DNA of 64,000 nucleotides from Lacticaseibacillus pabuli (GCF_028736235.1 NZ_CP117884.1:1364001-1428000); one strand, 5' to 3'; shown: positions 7,078 to 16,123, numbered from the stretch's first letter. Numbers and translations: made by a program. Notes: generated from the sequence alone by a model not told the origin.

Positions 7078-7947
7078 ATGAACCGCTATTTAACGTTTGA
7101 AAAGGTCGTCGCACTCGGCAGTTTCACCAAAGCAGCAGCGGCTTTGGGTTATACACAATCCGCAGTCAGTCAGATGATTAATGCGTTGGAAGCAGAAGTT
7201 GGTGTCCGCCTCATCACACGGGGTCGGGGGCAGATTACCCTGACCGCTGAGGGCAAACGGCTATACCCGTGGATTGAACGTCTCGTGGCACAGTACCGGA
7301 CGCTAGAAAACAAAGTTGACGAAGTGCATGGTCTCGATGGCGGCGTTATCCGTATCGGCACAATCTCCAGCGTCACACGTCAGTGGTTGCCCAAACTGAT
7401 TCAGGAATTTGAGCAACAATATCCCAATGTGCGCTTCGTATTTCACCAGGGCGATTACGCCTTAAATTCGGAATGGATCAAGACGGGCGCCGTTGATTTC
7501 GGCATTGTCACCCCACCAGCAGTCAAGAACATGCAGACCATCCCGCTGAAATCGGAGCAGCTCCTAGTTGTACTGAATCCGAATCACCCGGCGGCACAAC
7601 TGAAGGCTGTTCCCCTGACCATGCTGGCACATGACCCTTACATCATGGTAGAACAAGGCAACTATAGTGAGCCGCTGAACGCGTTCCACGCTGCCCACAT
7701 CACACCCAATCTAAAATTCACCATCCATGACGACTACGCGATTATGACGATGGTTGAACAAGACTTGGGGTTCAGTATCTTATCTGAACTCGTACTCAAC
7801 CGAATGCCATTCAAGATCAAGGCACTGCCCGCTGACCCGCCGATTCAGATGAACTTGGCCTTGGGGTTCAAGGATAAAGATGCCCTGCCGTTAGCGAGTC
7901 AACGTTTTATTGATTTTATGGCTGCCCGCAAGCGTGAATTGGTTTGA
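7078..7947 (+). CDS. LysR-family transcriptional regulator
   Basis: This 289-residue protein has an N-terminal winged helix-turn-helix (GSFTKAAAALGYTQSAVSQM) and a LysR substrate-binding domain. AGGAGA precedes two adjacent ATG codons; the one at 7078 has the better 7-base spacing, and the longer upstream frame lacks a site. Its position, divergent from the EamA transporter, suggests it regulates that gene and itself in response to an unknown effector. A strong terminator follows. Confidence 0.9.
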   Translation: MNRYLTFEKVVALGSFTKAAAALGYTQSAVSQMINALEAEVGVRLITRGRGQITLTAEGKRLYPWIERLVAQYRTLENKVDEVHGLDGGVIRIGTISSVTRQWLPKLIQEFEQQYPNVRFVFHQGDYALNSEWIKTGAVDFGIVTPPAVKNMQTIPLKSEQLLVVLNPNHPAAQLKAVPLTMLAHDPYIMVEQGNYSEPLNAFHAAHITPNLKFTIHDDYAIMTMVEQDLGFSILSELVLNRMPFKIKALPADPPIQMNLALGFKDKDALPLASQRFIDFMAARKRELV

Positions 7948-7961
7948 GTCAGTAAATCGCA

Positions 7962-8010
7962 AAGGCACCAGTTCGCGACCGTTAACCCTTGGTCGTGAAC
8001 TGGTGCCTTC
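7962..8010. terminator. Bidirectional terminator between lysR and the SDR gene
   Basis: A 19-base-pair near-perfect stem (AAGGCACCAGTTCGCGACC with its complement) encloses GTTAACCCTT. It lies between two convergent genes and could serve both, although the T tracts are short. Confidence 0.7.
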
Positions 8011-8020
8011 GTCTGATTCA

Positions 8021-9064
8021 TTAGTTCCCCGGAACCTCAACAATGCCTAAATCAATCATCGACTGCGCCGTTGCCACAATCGCCTCCTCCGCACTGCGGT
8101 GCTGCCAGCCGAGCAGTGTGACGGCCTTGTGATCACTCGTTTCTGCGTAGGTTCCCGCAACTGAAGCGACCATCCTGAGCATTGGGTTTGTCCGTGCCGC
8201 CAGCTTAAGTAGCGTAGTTGGTAGCACATGGGTCGGCAAGTTGCTTGCAAATGCTGGAAAATGCCGGCGCAAGATGTTCGCCACGTCCATCATCGACAAG
8301 GTTTCGCCCGTCGTGGCCAAGAATCGTTGACCGGCCGCCTCTGGTTTAGTCATCGCCAAAATGTGCAGGCTGGCGACGTCGCGGACATCGATATAGCCTG
8401 AGTCGACCTTGGGCACGGCCTTGGTCTTGCCTTCGAGCATATCCTGAATTTGGATGTTGGAATGCGAGTAGTCACTGGCCAACACCGGTCCCATGACGCC
8501 CACTGGGTTCACCGCTGCAAGTGTCATCCACGACTTGTCCTTTGCCATGAAATCCCAGGCCGCATGTTCCGCCATCGTTTTGGAACGCTGGTACGGATGG
8601 ATTCCCTTCGCGTTCAAATCTGACCAAACATCTTCTGTGAATGGCGTCTTTCGGTCACGGTGACCTGCAAAGATGGCGCCGTACGCAGAGGTCAATACCA
8701 CACGCTTAACGTGCGCCTGACTGGCGGCACGCAATACATACAGCACGCCGTTTACTGCGGGGCGAATCATTTCATCCTCGTTCTTAAAGTTCAGCGTCGG
8801 CGTTGGGGATGCCACATGGATCACATATTCAGCACCCGCAACAGCGTCCGCCCATGGCTCTTCGTTCATCAGATCGGCTTCTGCGAAGGACAAGTCTGTG
8901 AAATCGGTGATGCCACCAGTCGTCAGCATTTTCTTAATTAAGGGCACCTTTTTCAGTGAACGGACAGTCGTTCGCACCTGATAGCCTTGGTTCAGTAACT
9001 GGATAATGATGTGGCTGGCAATAAAGCCACTGCCACCGGTTACGAGTACAAGTGATTTGGTCAT
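8021..9064 (-). CDS. Extended SDR, aldehyde or dihydroflavonol-4-reductase type
   Basis: This 347-residue NAD(P)-dependent oxidoreductase belongs to the extended short-chain dehydrogenases. It has the cofactor loop TGGSGFIASH (9-18), a catalytic Ser near 126 and Y158-x3-K162 (YQRSK). Members reduce aldehydes, ketones or flavonols; the substrate is not evident. The ATG follows AAGGAG. It is divergent from a TetR regulator, which most likely represses it, a layout common for aldehyde-responsive detoxification genes. Confidence 0.88.
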   Translation of the reverse strand: MTKSLVLVTGGSGFIASHIIIQLLNQGYQVRTTVRSLKKVPLIKKMLTTGGITDFTDLSFAEADLMNEEPWADAVAGAEYVIHVASPTPTLNFKNEDEMIRPAVNGVLYVLRAASQAHVKRVVLTSAYGAIFAGHRDRKTPFTEDVWSDLNAKGIHPYQRSKTMAEHAAWDFMAKDKSWMTLAAVNPVGVMGPVLASDYSHSNIQIQDMLEGKTKAVPKVDSGYIDVRDVASLHILAMTKPEAAGQRFLATTGETLSMMDVANILRRHFPAFASNLPTHVLPTTLLKLAARTNPMLRMVASVAGTYAETSDHKAVTLLGWQHRSAEEAIVATAQSMIDLGIVEVPGN

Positions 9065-9096
9065 TTTAGTGTTCTCCTTGTTTAGCTAAGATATAT

Positions 9097-9117
9097 TTGT
9101 AACGTCAGCTTCTACAA
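9097..9117. promoter_or_regulatory. Candidate TetR operator
   Basis: TTGTA-N11-TACAA forms an inverted repeat in the 119-base interval between the SDR gene and the tetR gene. Its position near the expected SDR promoter suits repressor binding; no experiment is implied. Confidence 0.35.
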
Positions 9118-9183
9118 GGTACACTGGGAGCAAAAGGAACACAAGCAAATCAGGCGCATGTGTGACGGAATGGAGAAAGTGTC

Positions 9184-9744
9184 ATGGCAGCGACAAAACA
9201 CGCGCAGCAAATCAAAATCGATTCGCAACAATATCTCACGACGGCATTGTTCCAACTTCTGCAAACCAAGTCACTAAATGAAATCAAAGTAACTGATTTA
9301 ATCAAACGGGCCGGGGTCAGTCGCATGGCATACTACCGCAATTACCAGGACGTCAGTGACATTTTGCGGCAGTATTTCAAACCTCAAATCGACCGTCTAT
9401 TCGACGACGTCCTGCTGGGATCACCTTCTGAGGAAAAGCTCGCCCACCTGCAGCATTACTTTGACACCCTCAGCGCGCAACTCATTCTTGCCGACCACGC
9501 AAATTTTGAGTACGTTATTGCGCAAATTTTTTTGGAGAATATGCAACATTACTATGAACAAACCCCAACCTGGTCTCAACTAACGCCAATGCAACGGCGC
9601 TATTGGACCACGTTCATGAGTCACGGTGTCTACGCAATATGGCGCGAATGGCTTGTGTCTGGGCGCAGTGAGCGTCTGGCGACCATCCATGACTTGATTG
9701 GCTCGTTTCAGAACGCAACTGTGCAAGCTTTACGGGTTAAATAA
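9184..9744 (+). CDS. TetR-family transcriptional regulator
   Basis: This 186-residue protein has an N-terminal helix-turn-helix (VTDLIKRAGVSRMAYYRNY, about residues 36-54) followed by an all-helical ligand-binding and dimerisation domain, normal in size for TetR proteins. GGAG lies 8 bases before the ATG. Its divergent neighbour is the SDR reductase, the likely target. A strong terminator follows the stop. Confidence 0.9.
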   Translation: MAATKHAQQIKIDSQQYLTTALFQLLQTKSLNEIKVTDLIKRAGVSRMAYYRNYQDVSDILRQYFKPQIDRLFDDVLLGSPSEEKLAHLQHYFDTLSAQLILADHANFEYVIAQIFLENMQHYYEQTPTWSQLTPMQRRYWTTFMSHGVYAIWREWLVSGRSERLATIHDLIGSFQNATVQALRVK

Positions 9745-9747
9745 CAC

Positions 9748-9787
9748 AAAAAAGTGGGCTAACGGTAAAATCCGTTAGCCCACTTTT
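9748..9787. terminator. Bidirectional terminator after tetR
   Basis: AAAGTGGGCTAACGG and its perfect complement pair around TAAAAT, with A and T tracts at the two ends. It separates tetR from the convergent NAD(P)-binding gene. Confidence 0.85.
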
Positions 9788-9807
9788 GCTAGCTCAAATT
9801 CTCAGCG

Positions 9808-10440
9808 TTACGCCTGGAAAGGAGAAACTGACCCCGGCTGGTCAACCCCGAGTGAATCGCGACTGTGCAGCTTGTCGTCAGCAATCAGCTTCACGACTAG
9901 GTCCGCAACACTCTTGCGGGAAACCGCCTCGCCCTTGAACGCTTCATGACGCGTTGTCACTTCGTAGTCCACCACGTCTTCGTCAACGAGGGCAGCAGGA
10001 CGAATGATGGTGTAATTCAGGTCTGAATCTTCAATTGCCTTGGCAGCTTCCGCGTAGGTTTCAAGGTAACCGCCGGACAGATATTGCTTCACGCGGCGGC
10101 CAAAGTCGCCGGGCACCTCGTCGTAAATGCCCAAGGTTGAAATCCAAACCAAGCGCTTAACGCCTGCCTCATCCATGGCCTTGATGACGGTCTTGGCCTG
10201 ATCCACGATGTTGGCACCATCCAAATTAGCGTAAACGGCGTCCTGCCCTTGCACTGCAGCGAGAACCTGCTGGGGGTCGCTGGCATCCCCGTCCACGACG
10301 GTTTCGCGTGGGGATGCATCGGAAATGCGACTCGCGTTACGCAGGAACAGTGTGAGTTCATCATCAGTTTCAGCAAGTAACTGCTGGCGCGCTAAGCGTG
10401 CGATTTGACCATTAGCACCTAAAATCAATACTTTTTTCAT
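9808..10440 (-). CDS. NAD(P)-binding atypical SDR (NmrA-like)
   Basis: This 210-residue Rossmann protein opens with KKVLILGANGQIARLA, a G-x2-G-x2-A dinucleotide loop. It contains WISTLGIYDEVP and LNYTIIRPA, typical of small NAD(P)H-binding proteins that sense redox state or act as reductases. The ATG at 10440 sits 7 bases after GGGAG; the TTG two codons earlier is too close. It lies 12 bases downstream of a flavodoxin gene, so the two are probably co-transcribed. The pseudogene at 2116-2717 is a relative. Confidence 0.85.
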   Translation of the reverse strand: MKKVLILGANGQIARLARQQLLAETDDELTLFLRNASRISDASPRETVVDGDASDPQQVLAAVQGQDAVYANLDGANIVDQAKTVIKAMDEAGVKRLVWISTLGIYDEVPGDFGRRVKQYLSGGYLETYAEAAKAIEDSDLNYTIIRPAALVDEDVVDYEVTTRHEAFKGEAVSRKSVADLVVKLIADDKLHSRDSLGVDQPGSVSPFQA

Positions 10441-10452
10441 AAGCAATCTCCC

Positions 10453-10929
10453 TTATTTTTCAATCTGTGAGAGCCAAGCTGCGATGCGCTGATCCAGCAT
10501 TTGGCCCGTGCTACCCGTCGTTCCTAAACCTGGCAACACACGCAGTGACCCCGCTAAACGTTTAAACGTCGGCTCATACTCCCCTGCCTGCCCAGTACTG
10601 GTGTAGAACGGGGCAAAGGCCGTTCGACTGCCTTGTGCCGCCTTCAATAGCGAGCGCACCGGCGTGGCTGGCTGGTAACCCCAGGTCGGGCCACCGACAA
10701 GCACAAGGTCGTAATCATCAAAGTTGGGCAGAGGGCTAACAATTTCAGGCAAATCGTGATTGGCAAGCTGCCGCTGAGCAATCGGCCATACGCCGTTCAT
10801 GCCATCCCCAAACATGCCAGGTTGCACCTTGAGCTCTATCAATTCGCTGTTGGATGCACTGGCGATCATTTGGGCCACGCGCCGAGTCGTCCCAGTTAAG
10901 GAAAAATACACCGTGAGTATTTTAATCAT
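10453..10929 (-). CDS. Flavodoxin-like protein
   Basis: This 158-residue protein has the FMN phosphate loop YFSLTGTTRRVA near the N-terminus and the ring-binding loop GGPTWGYQPATPV, so it is a flavodoxin fold. Members carry electrons or act as small NAD(P)H-quinone-type reductases. The start at 10929 (MIKILTVYF) follows GTGGGG; an upstream ATG at 10965 lacks a good site. It is first in a two-gene unit with the NAD(P)-binding gene, which suggests a joint redox role. Confidence 0.85.
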   Translation of the reverse strand: MIKILTVYFSLTGTTRRVAQMIASASNSELIELKVQPGMFGDGMNGVWPIAQRQLANHDLPEIVSPLPNFDDYDLVLVGGPTWGYQPATPVRSLLKAAQGSRTAFAPFYTSTGQAGEYEPTFKRLAGSLRVLPGLGTTGSTGQMLDQRIAAWLSQIEK

Positions 10930-11152
10930 CAAGGCCCCACTTTCAATTGCCATCCGATGGTTCAAGAAATACGAAATTACAATAATACCTCGCCTTGGTC
11001 ACCGGATTCAGCACTCATTATACAACCGTTTTATTGGATAATAAATAACAAAATCCACACCAGACAACTAAACGACCCCACCAACACAAAAGTCACCAAT
11101 AATGAGCGAAAATTGCCCCTATTGATGACTTATTTGCACAACTTTTCACGCT

Positions 11153-12232
11153 TTAAATCTTCTGATATTCAAAAGAGCCGACTTCACGTTCGAGGAATGC
11201 TGCGACTGGCGTTAACCGTGACTCGATAATCGTTCGAGTCGTTTTTGCGATGGGGTGCCAGTACCGAATCGTGAAGTTGCATTGCTTAGTCGTGAGCTGG
11301 TACCGCCAAGTCCCCACCACTTGCCCGTCCGCGATGATCACTGGCTGCAAGAGCCCGTTTTTTGACCACAAAATGGCTTGGTGCTCAGGGTCAGTCAGCC
11401 AGTCTTTCTTCACATAACCGGTTTCGCTAGCGTCGAACCCGGCGGTAAGAATTACGGCAGATTTGGTTTTCGCAACCAAACTCTCACGCTCGGTCCTAGA
11501 TGATGCCATAAGTTCAAAGAGGATGTCATCACCGACCGTGACCGGATGCCAGTCGCGGCTCATGGACTGCCAAATTGGGTCAACGCGGCGTGGACTAACA
11601 CCTAGCCACTTACAAAAGTCCGCCTCCCGTGCAGGACCAAAGCCAGCCAGGAAACGCGGCGCAAGTTGGCGGATTGCCTCTTCTGTCGGCAGTCGCTTAT
11701 CTTGATTAGCAAGTAAGACGTAGTTGGACATCGTACTAACCGGATCAAAGTAGGCGCGGCCGTGCGCAACCACCAACTGCAAGATGGCGTAACGTGCCCG
11801 ATTACTCAGCAATTCGGACGCTGCTGCATCCATTACCGTGTCCGCCGCCTCTTTGGAAAAGCGGGGCTGAACTTGCAACGCACGTTCTAGTTGCTTGGCC
11901 ACGTCATGAATCAATTTGCTTTGCCCTTGAAAGTAGGCAGCCGGAAGTCGTTCGGCCTTGCGTGCCGCAACGACCAAGTTCCAATCGGCCTTGGTCATCA
12001 ACTGGTGTGTCCACCGCTGTGCCCAGCCACGCACCAAGTTCCCGCTCGCATAGGCCTGCGCCAAATCTGCCCGCGTTAAGTCAGGGTTGCGCAGGATAAG
12101 CCCAATCTCCGCGTGGCGCTGTGCCTGCGACTGGACCCCAACTGTTCGCGTCAATTGCGAAATGACGCCCTCACGCTCAGTCAGCATCCCTAAATGGTTC
12201 AAACGTAAAGCGAACAATTCCTCTGGCGACAT
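11153..12232 (-). CDS. Winged-helix DNA-binding protein, AlkZ/YcaQ-like
   Basis: This 359-residue protein matches the HTH_42 group of winged-helix proteins that includes the DNA glycosylase AlkZ. Cues are GVQSQAQ near the N-terminus, the WAQRWTHQL motif, and the later LAPRFLAGFGPA segment. AlkZ-type enzymes remove alkylated or cross-linked bases; whether this member is catalytic is unknown. The ATG at 12232 has GGGGGAG 6 bases upstream, better than the ATG at 12280. It is a single-gene unit. Confidence 0.75.
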   Translation of the reverse strand: MSPEELFALRLNHLGMLTEREGVISQLTRTVGVQSQAQRHAEIGLILRNPDLTRADLAQAYASGNLVRGWAQRWTHQLMTKADWNLVVAARKAERLPAAYFQGQSKLIHDVAKQLERALQVQPRFSKEAADTVMDAAASELLSNRARYAILQLVVAHGRAYFDPVSTMSNYVLLANQDKRLPTEEAIRQLAPRFLAGFGPAREADFCKWLGVSPRRVDPIWQSMSRDWHPVTVGDDILFELMASSRTERESLVAKTKSAVILTAGFDASETGYVKKDWLTDPEHQAILWSKNGLLQPVIIADGQVVGTWRYQLTTKQCNFTIRYWHPIAKTTRTIIESRLTPVAAFLEREVGSFEYQKI

Positions 12233-12326
12233 GTCTGGCTCCCCCTCAGCAAACAAATTTGAATGGCTAAAGTTTAGCACTCATACATGCAAATGACACA
12301 TAAAAGGGACAATCGTATGCCTTTGT

Positions 12327-12869
12327 TTATGCTTCAACTCTGGCGATGGCGTCCGTTAACCAAGCACAATAAGCCGTCTCCCGGCGTACGGCATAATCCA
12401 ACACCAGATAATGGCCAAAATCAGACTTCCCAACGCCTTCAGGAAACTTGGTCGCCATTTGATGTCGCAAATGGATCAACTTTTGCTCGTGCAAACGTTG
12501 TTGCGTCCCCAGCATTGGACCTAGTCGCCTATCCTGTGCGGTTCGGATAAAGTACAGTTTCAACGGAAATTCATCCTTGCCAGGTGCGGCCTCGGTGGCA
12601 TCTGACGCGAGCCAATCGTTGAGCATGACCTGACCAGCAGGCATCACGTCATACCGTTTGCGGGTCAGTTTTTCCCCACTGATTTCATCTTCATGCTTGA
12701 TCAGTGCTGCTTCCTCTAATTTGCGGAGCTGGGGGTAAATCTGACTGTGCTGAGCCGACCAAAATTCACCGATATCCGAATCAAAGGCCTTGGTCAGTTC
12801 ATAACCAGTGAGCGGACGTTGATCCAGCAACCCCAGGATGATGTACTGCAAAACATTGCGCTGTGCCAT
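12327..12869 (-). CDS. padR: PadR, phenolic-acid-responsive repressor
   Basis: This 180-residue PadR-family regulator has an N-terminal winged helix (ILGLLDQRPLTGYELTKAF) and a helical C-terminal dimerisation domain. The ATG at 12869 follows AAGGAG by 8 bases; the longer frame runs into promoter sequence. PadR proteins repress phenolic acid decarboxylase genes until p-coumaric or ferulic acid binds. The divergent neighbour here is padC itself, which makes the assignment specific rather than family-level. Confidence 0.92.
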   Translation of the reverse strand: MAQRNVLQYIILGLLDQRPLTGYELTKAFDSDIGEFWSAQHSQIYPQLRKLEEAALIKHEDEISGEKLTRKRYDVMPAGQVMLNDWLASDATEAAPGKDEFPLKLYFIRTAQDRRLGPMLGTQQRLHEQKLIHLRHQMATKFPEGVGKSDFGHYLVLDYAVRRETAYCAWLTDAIARVEA

Positions 12870-12881
12870 TTCAATTTCTCC

Positions 12882-12910
12882 TTGACGATTTGATACCCGC
12901 AGTATATCAT
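12882..12910 (+). promoter_or_regulatory. padC sigma-A promoter
   Basis: The -35 TTGACG (12882-12887) and -10 TATCAT (12905-12910) are separated by 17 bases. Transcription would start near 12917, just upstream of the operator. Confidence 0.65.
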
Positions 12911-12928
12911 AATCAAGTCGTTTAAAAC

Positions 12929-12944
12929 ATGTCATTAATTACAC
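12929..12944. promoter_or_regulatory. PadR-type operator ATGT-N8-ACAC
   Basis: PadR operators in Bacillus and lactobacilli follow ATGT-N8-ACAT. This copy has one mismatch in the right half and lies in the early transcribed region between the promoter and the padC ribosome binding site, where bound PadR would block transcription. Confidence 0.6.
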
Positions 12945-12969
12945 GTATGAAATTACAGGAGGCATTAAC

Positions 12970-13533
12970 ATGACTGCACACAACAATATGGACAAGCACT
13001 TTGAAACTTTGGATGACTTTCTTGGCACCCACTTCATCTACACCTACGATAACGGCTGGGAATACGAATGGTATGCGCGCAATGATCACACGGTAGACTA
13101 CCGGATTCACGGCGGCATGGTCGCTGGCCGCTGGGTGACTGACCAAAAGGCGTTCATCAACATGCTGACGCCGGGCATCTACAAAGTTGCCTGGACAGAA
13201 CCCACTGGTACCGATGTCGCCCTTGATTTTGTGCCGAATGAACACAAGCTTAACGGGACCATTTTCTTCCCTAAGTGGGTGCAGGACAAACCTGAAATCA
13301 CGGTGACGTACCAGAATCTGCACATCGACCGGATGCATGCCGCTCGTGAAAAGTACGAAACCTATCCGAAGCTGGTGGTACCAGAATTTGCCACCATCAC
13401 TTACATGGCGGATGCCGGTCAAGACAATTCGGACGTCATTGCCCAGGCACCTTATGCGGGGATGCCCGATGATATCCGCAACGGACAGTTCTACGATGAA
13501 AACTACAAAATGATCAAGCGGCCCGCAAAGTAA
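12970..13533 (+). CDS. padC: Phenolic acid decarboxylase
   Basis: This 187-residue cytoplasmic enzyme decarboxylates p-coumaric, ferulic and caffeic acids to 4-vinyl derivatives, detoxifying plant phenolics. It keeps the residues known from the Lactiplantibacillus plantarum enzyme, shifted by six: Y24 and Y26 (FIYTY), R54 (AGRW) and E77 (WTEP). AGGAGG precedes the ATG. PadR is divergent, with promoter and operator in between, and a terminator follows. The gene suggests a plant-associated or fermented-plant niche. Confidence 0.97.
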   Translation: MTAHNNMDKHFETLDDFLGTHFIYTYDNGWEYEWYARNDHTVDYRIHGGMVAGRWVTDQKAFINMLTPGIYKVAWTEPTGTDVALDFVPNEHKLNGTIFFPKWVQDKPEITVTYQNLHIDRMHAAREKYETYPKLVVPEFATITYMADAGQDNSDVIAQAPYAGMPDDIRNGQFYDENYKMIKRPAK

Positions 13534-13562
13534 TGTGTGCAAATTAAGCGTAATAGCCACCC

Positions 13563-13596
13563 AAAGCCACGATAACGTCGATTATCGTGGCTTTGT
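13563..13596 (+). terminator. padC terminator
   Basis: AAAGCCACGATAA pairs perfectly with TTATCGTGGCTTT around CGTCGA shortly after the padC stop. Confidence 0.85.
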
Positions 13597-13752
13597 TGTG
13601 CGCACTCATTTCTGTACAGTAATTGATTAGATCGCGGCACTGGTCATTGGCGGCGGAATGATTTAGCATGATAATGTTATGTGCAATTGCAAAGTTGCAT
13701 CAATCGGCGGTTAATCACTATTTAGACTTGCTTCAGCTAAAGGAGAACTAAC

Positions 13753-14643
13753 ATGGCGCAACAACCTTGGACCTGGCACCACATTAATACAGATAACCTG
13801 GACAGTATCAATCAGGCGCAAGAAGAATATGGTTTGACGGCCGAACAGCTCAGCTACGCCAAGGACCGCTTTGAACGGGCCCACGTGGAATATGACGTGC
13901 TCACCAAGACTTTCCTCATGGTGTTCAACATCCCCGATGCAGACGGCGACGCCGCGCAAGAAGAGCAACACCAGATGGCATTTATCATCAAGGACGGTTT
14001 ACTGCTGAGCTTCGGGCACGCCGATGCGGACCCCCTCAGCAAACTCCTGATTACCAGGTTCCCGACCGTTGAAGACTACTCGCCATACCAATTCCTGCTG
14101 GAAATGCTGTACATTGTCACCGAACAATTCATGCCACTAATTGAAAAGGCCGAGGCAGCGCGTCACGGAATTGCCAAAGCCCTCCGCAAAAAGACCACGC
14201 GTGCCGGCCTACTCGATCTCTCTGACCTGGAAACGAACGCGCTATACCTTGACAATGCCAGCAAGCAAAACGCCAGCGTGCTACAGCAACTCAAGGGTCT
14301 GTCCATCTACCACGGTTTCTCAGAGGTTGAGCAAGAGCGCCTCGAAGACGTGCTGATTGAGGCCAACCAACTCGTTGAAATGACGCAACTTGGTAGCCAG
14401 AACTTGAACCAACTCGAAGGCACCTACAACAACGTGCTGAACAACAACCTGAACGACACGATGAAATTCCTGACAGTCTGGTCGCTGGTTCTGACCGTAC
14501 CGACCATTATCTCCGGCTTCTTTGGTCAAAACGTGCGGGTACCATTCGAGCATACCGCTGACGGCTGGATGACGACGATTGTCATCGCGGTCGTGTTATC
14601 GATTATCATGGCGATCTTTATGAATCGATACGTGAAGAAATAG
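13753..14643 (+). CDS. CorA-like divalent cation transporter
   Basis: This 296-residue protein has a large N-terminal cytoplasmic domain with a long helix, then two transmembrane helices at the C-terminus, the CorA layout. The selectivity loop, GMN in classic CorA, reads G257-Q258-N259 (SGFFGQNVRVP). The fold is clear but the ion may be magnesium, cobalt or another divalent metal. AAAGGAG precedes the ATG. It is a single-gene unit with a terminator shared with the convergent ctpA gene. Confidence 0.88.
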   Translation: MAQQPWTWHHINTDNLDSINQAQEEYGLTAEQLSYAKDRFERAHVEYDVLTKTFLMVFNIPDADGDAAQEEQHQMAFIIKDGLLLSFGHADADPLSKLLITRFPTVEDYSPYQFLLEMLYIVTEQFMPLIEKAEAARHGIAKALRKKTTRAGLLDLSDLETNALYLDNASKQNASVLQQLKGLSIYHGFSEVEQERLEDVLIEANQLVEMTQLGSQNLNQLEGTYNNVLNNNLNDTMKFLTVWSLVLTVPTIISGFFGQNVRVPFEHTADGWMTTIVIAVVLSIIMAIFMNRYVKK

Positions 14644-14678
14644 CAATTTACAATCTAGAAATTGAAATACGTCCATAC

Positions 14679-14724
14679 AAAAACGAGGTCAAGATAGCTA
14701 AGCAACTACCTTGACCTCGTTTTG
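14679..14724. terminator. Bidirectional terminator between corA-like gene and ctpA
   Basis: AAAACGAGGTCAAG pairs with CTTGACCTCGTTTT across a 16-base loop, with A and T tracts at both ends. Confidence 0.85.
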
Positions 14725-14731
14725 TTGTGTC

Positions 14732-16123
14732 TTACTGCAGTTTCTTAACCGCAGCCTTCATCGCATTGTCATTCTGCGCAATCTTAGCCGTTAATGCAGC
14801 TTCAATTGCCACGATGGTATTGGCATCCGCTTTACCGGTCGCAGACAACTGGTGGGCGCTCTGGAACGCCTTAACCGCTGCGGTCGTGGCATCATCGTAA
14901 GTACCACTCACCGCTGTCTTCTGACCAACCGCCGTCAGCATGCTCTGCAAGGTCTTGACGTCCTTACCTGTCGCACCAGCGTTCAAGCTGTCCGCACCGA
15001 TGGCCTGCAAGTAAGCGTACTTCGGGTAATCCGCCTTAATTGTCGGTTGGATACCCTTGTGGTTGATCCACGTGCCGTTTGGTGTGAGCCACTTGGCAAT
15101 GGTTAACTTAAGCTCACTCTTGTTGTTCATCCCCGCAATGGTCTGGACAGTCCCCTTACCGAAACTCTTCGTCCCAATCAGCGGAATGCCGGCAGACTGG
15201 TTCAAGGCAGCGGCAGTAATTTCACTCGCGGAAGCGGAGTTACCGTCAATCAGCACAACAGTTGGTTCCTTGATCTTGAAGCCGTCGTCATACTTCTTGC
15301 CAGCCTTGTAGACCTCGGCATTCTGACCGCGCTGCTTCACTTGCACAATCGTCTTGCCGTTCTTCAGGAACATCGAGTCAATCTTCATCGCCTGATCCAG
15401 GACACCACCAGGATTACCGCGCAGGTCGAGGACAAATTTCTTGGCACCTTGTTTGCGTAGCTTCTTAACCACCTGCTTCATTTCCTTCGCGGATGAATCC
15501 GTAAAGGTCGTGAAGGTGATTATCCCAATCTGCTTGTGCGCTTTATCGATCGTCCCGGACATGCTAGGCACCGTCACCTTGGCACGCGTCATGGTAAAGG
15601 TCTGTTGCTTGCCGCCACGCGAAATACCGACTTGGACCTTGGTCCCAATCTTGCCGCGGACCTGACTCACAACAGCGTTAATGTCCTTCTTAGCCATCGA
15701 CTTGCCGTCAACGGAAACAATCTTGTCACCGGCCTTAATCCCGGCCTTCTGGGCAGCACTCCCCGCGTTCGTCGTGTCGACGTACACACCGTCAGACGAC
15801 TGCCGCATGGTGGCGCCAATCCCGCCGAATGAGCCGGAGATTTGCGTGTTTAAGCTGCTGGCATCATTGTTCTGCAAGTAGACGGAATATGGGTCGTCGA
15901 GCGAATCAACCATTCCCGAAATTGCGCCTTGCGCCAGCTTCTTTTCACTGACTTTCTTGTAATAACTGCTGTCAATCGCGTTATACGTGTCCAGCACCTT
16001 CTGAAACTCAGCGGGTACTTGAGCCTGACTCTGCGGATGTGGGGCAAAGTAACCGAGTGCACCACCAACGAGCAATGCAACGACGGCACCAGCTGCCACA
16101 AACCATCCTGATACTTTTTTCAA
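14732..16123 (-). CDS. ctpA: S41 carboxy-terminal processing peptidase
   Basis: This 463-residue membrane-anchored serine protease has an N-terminal signal anchor (residues 7-26), a PDZ domain (about 95-175), an S41 catalytic domain with S298 in NSASASE and K323 in SFGKG, and a C-terminal PG_binding_1 domain (about 385-450). The 25-residue spacing of Ser and Lys matches the family. It cleaves exported substrates from their C-terminus and may be held at the wall by the binding domain. The start is a TTG overlapping the yozE stop, so translation is probably coupled. Confidence 0.93.
   Translation of the reverse strand: MKKVSGWFVAAGAVVALLVGGALGYFAPHPQSQAQVPAEFQKVLDTYNAIDSSYYKKVSEKKLAQGAISGMVDSLDDPYSVYLQNNDASSLNTQISGSFGGIGATMRQSSDGVYVDTTNAGSAAQKAGIKAGDKIVSVDGKSMAKKDINAVVSQVRGKIGTKVQVGISRGGKQQTFTMTRAKVTVPSMSGTIDKAHKQIGIITFTTFTDSSAKEMKQVVKKLRKQGAKKFVLDLRGNPGGVLDQAMKIDSMFLKNGKTIVQVKQRGQNAEVYKAGKKYDDGFKIKEPTVVLIDGNSASASEITAAALNQSAGIPLIGTKSFGKGTVQTIAGMNNKSELKLTIAKWLTPNGTWINHKGIQPTIKADYPKYAYLQAIGADSLNAGATGKDVKTLQSMLTAVGQKTAVSGTYDDATTAAVKAFQSAHQLSATGKADANTIVAIEAALTAKIAQNDNAMKAAVKKLQ

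Noticed and set aside
12274-12282. TTAGCACTC resembling a CIRCE (HrcA) half-site
   Set aside because: Only one half is present and no GAGTGCTAA lies at the right distance, so it is not an HrcA operator.
12922-13560. 212-codon minus-strand open frame opposite padC
   Set aside because: It is the complement of padC, whose catalytic residues and promoter are clear.
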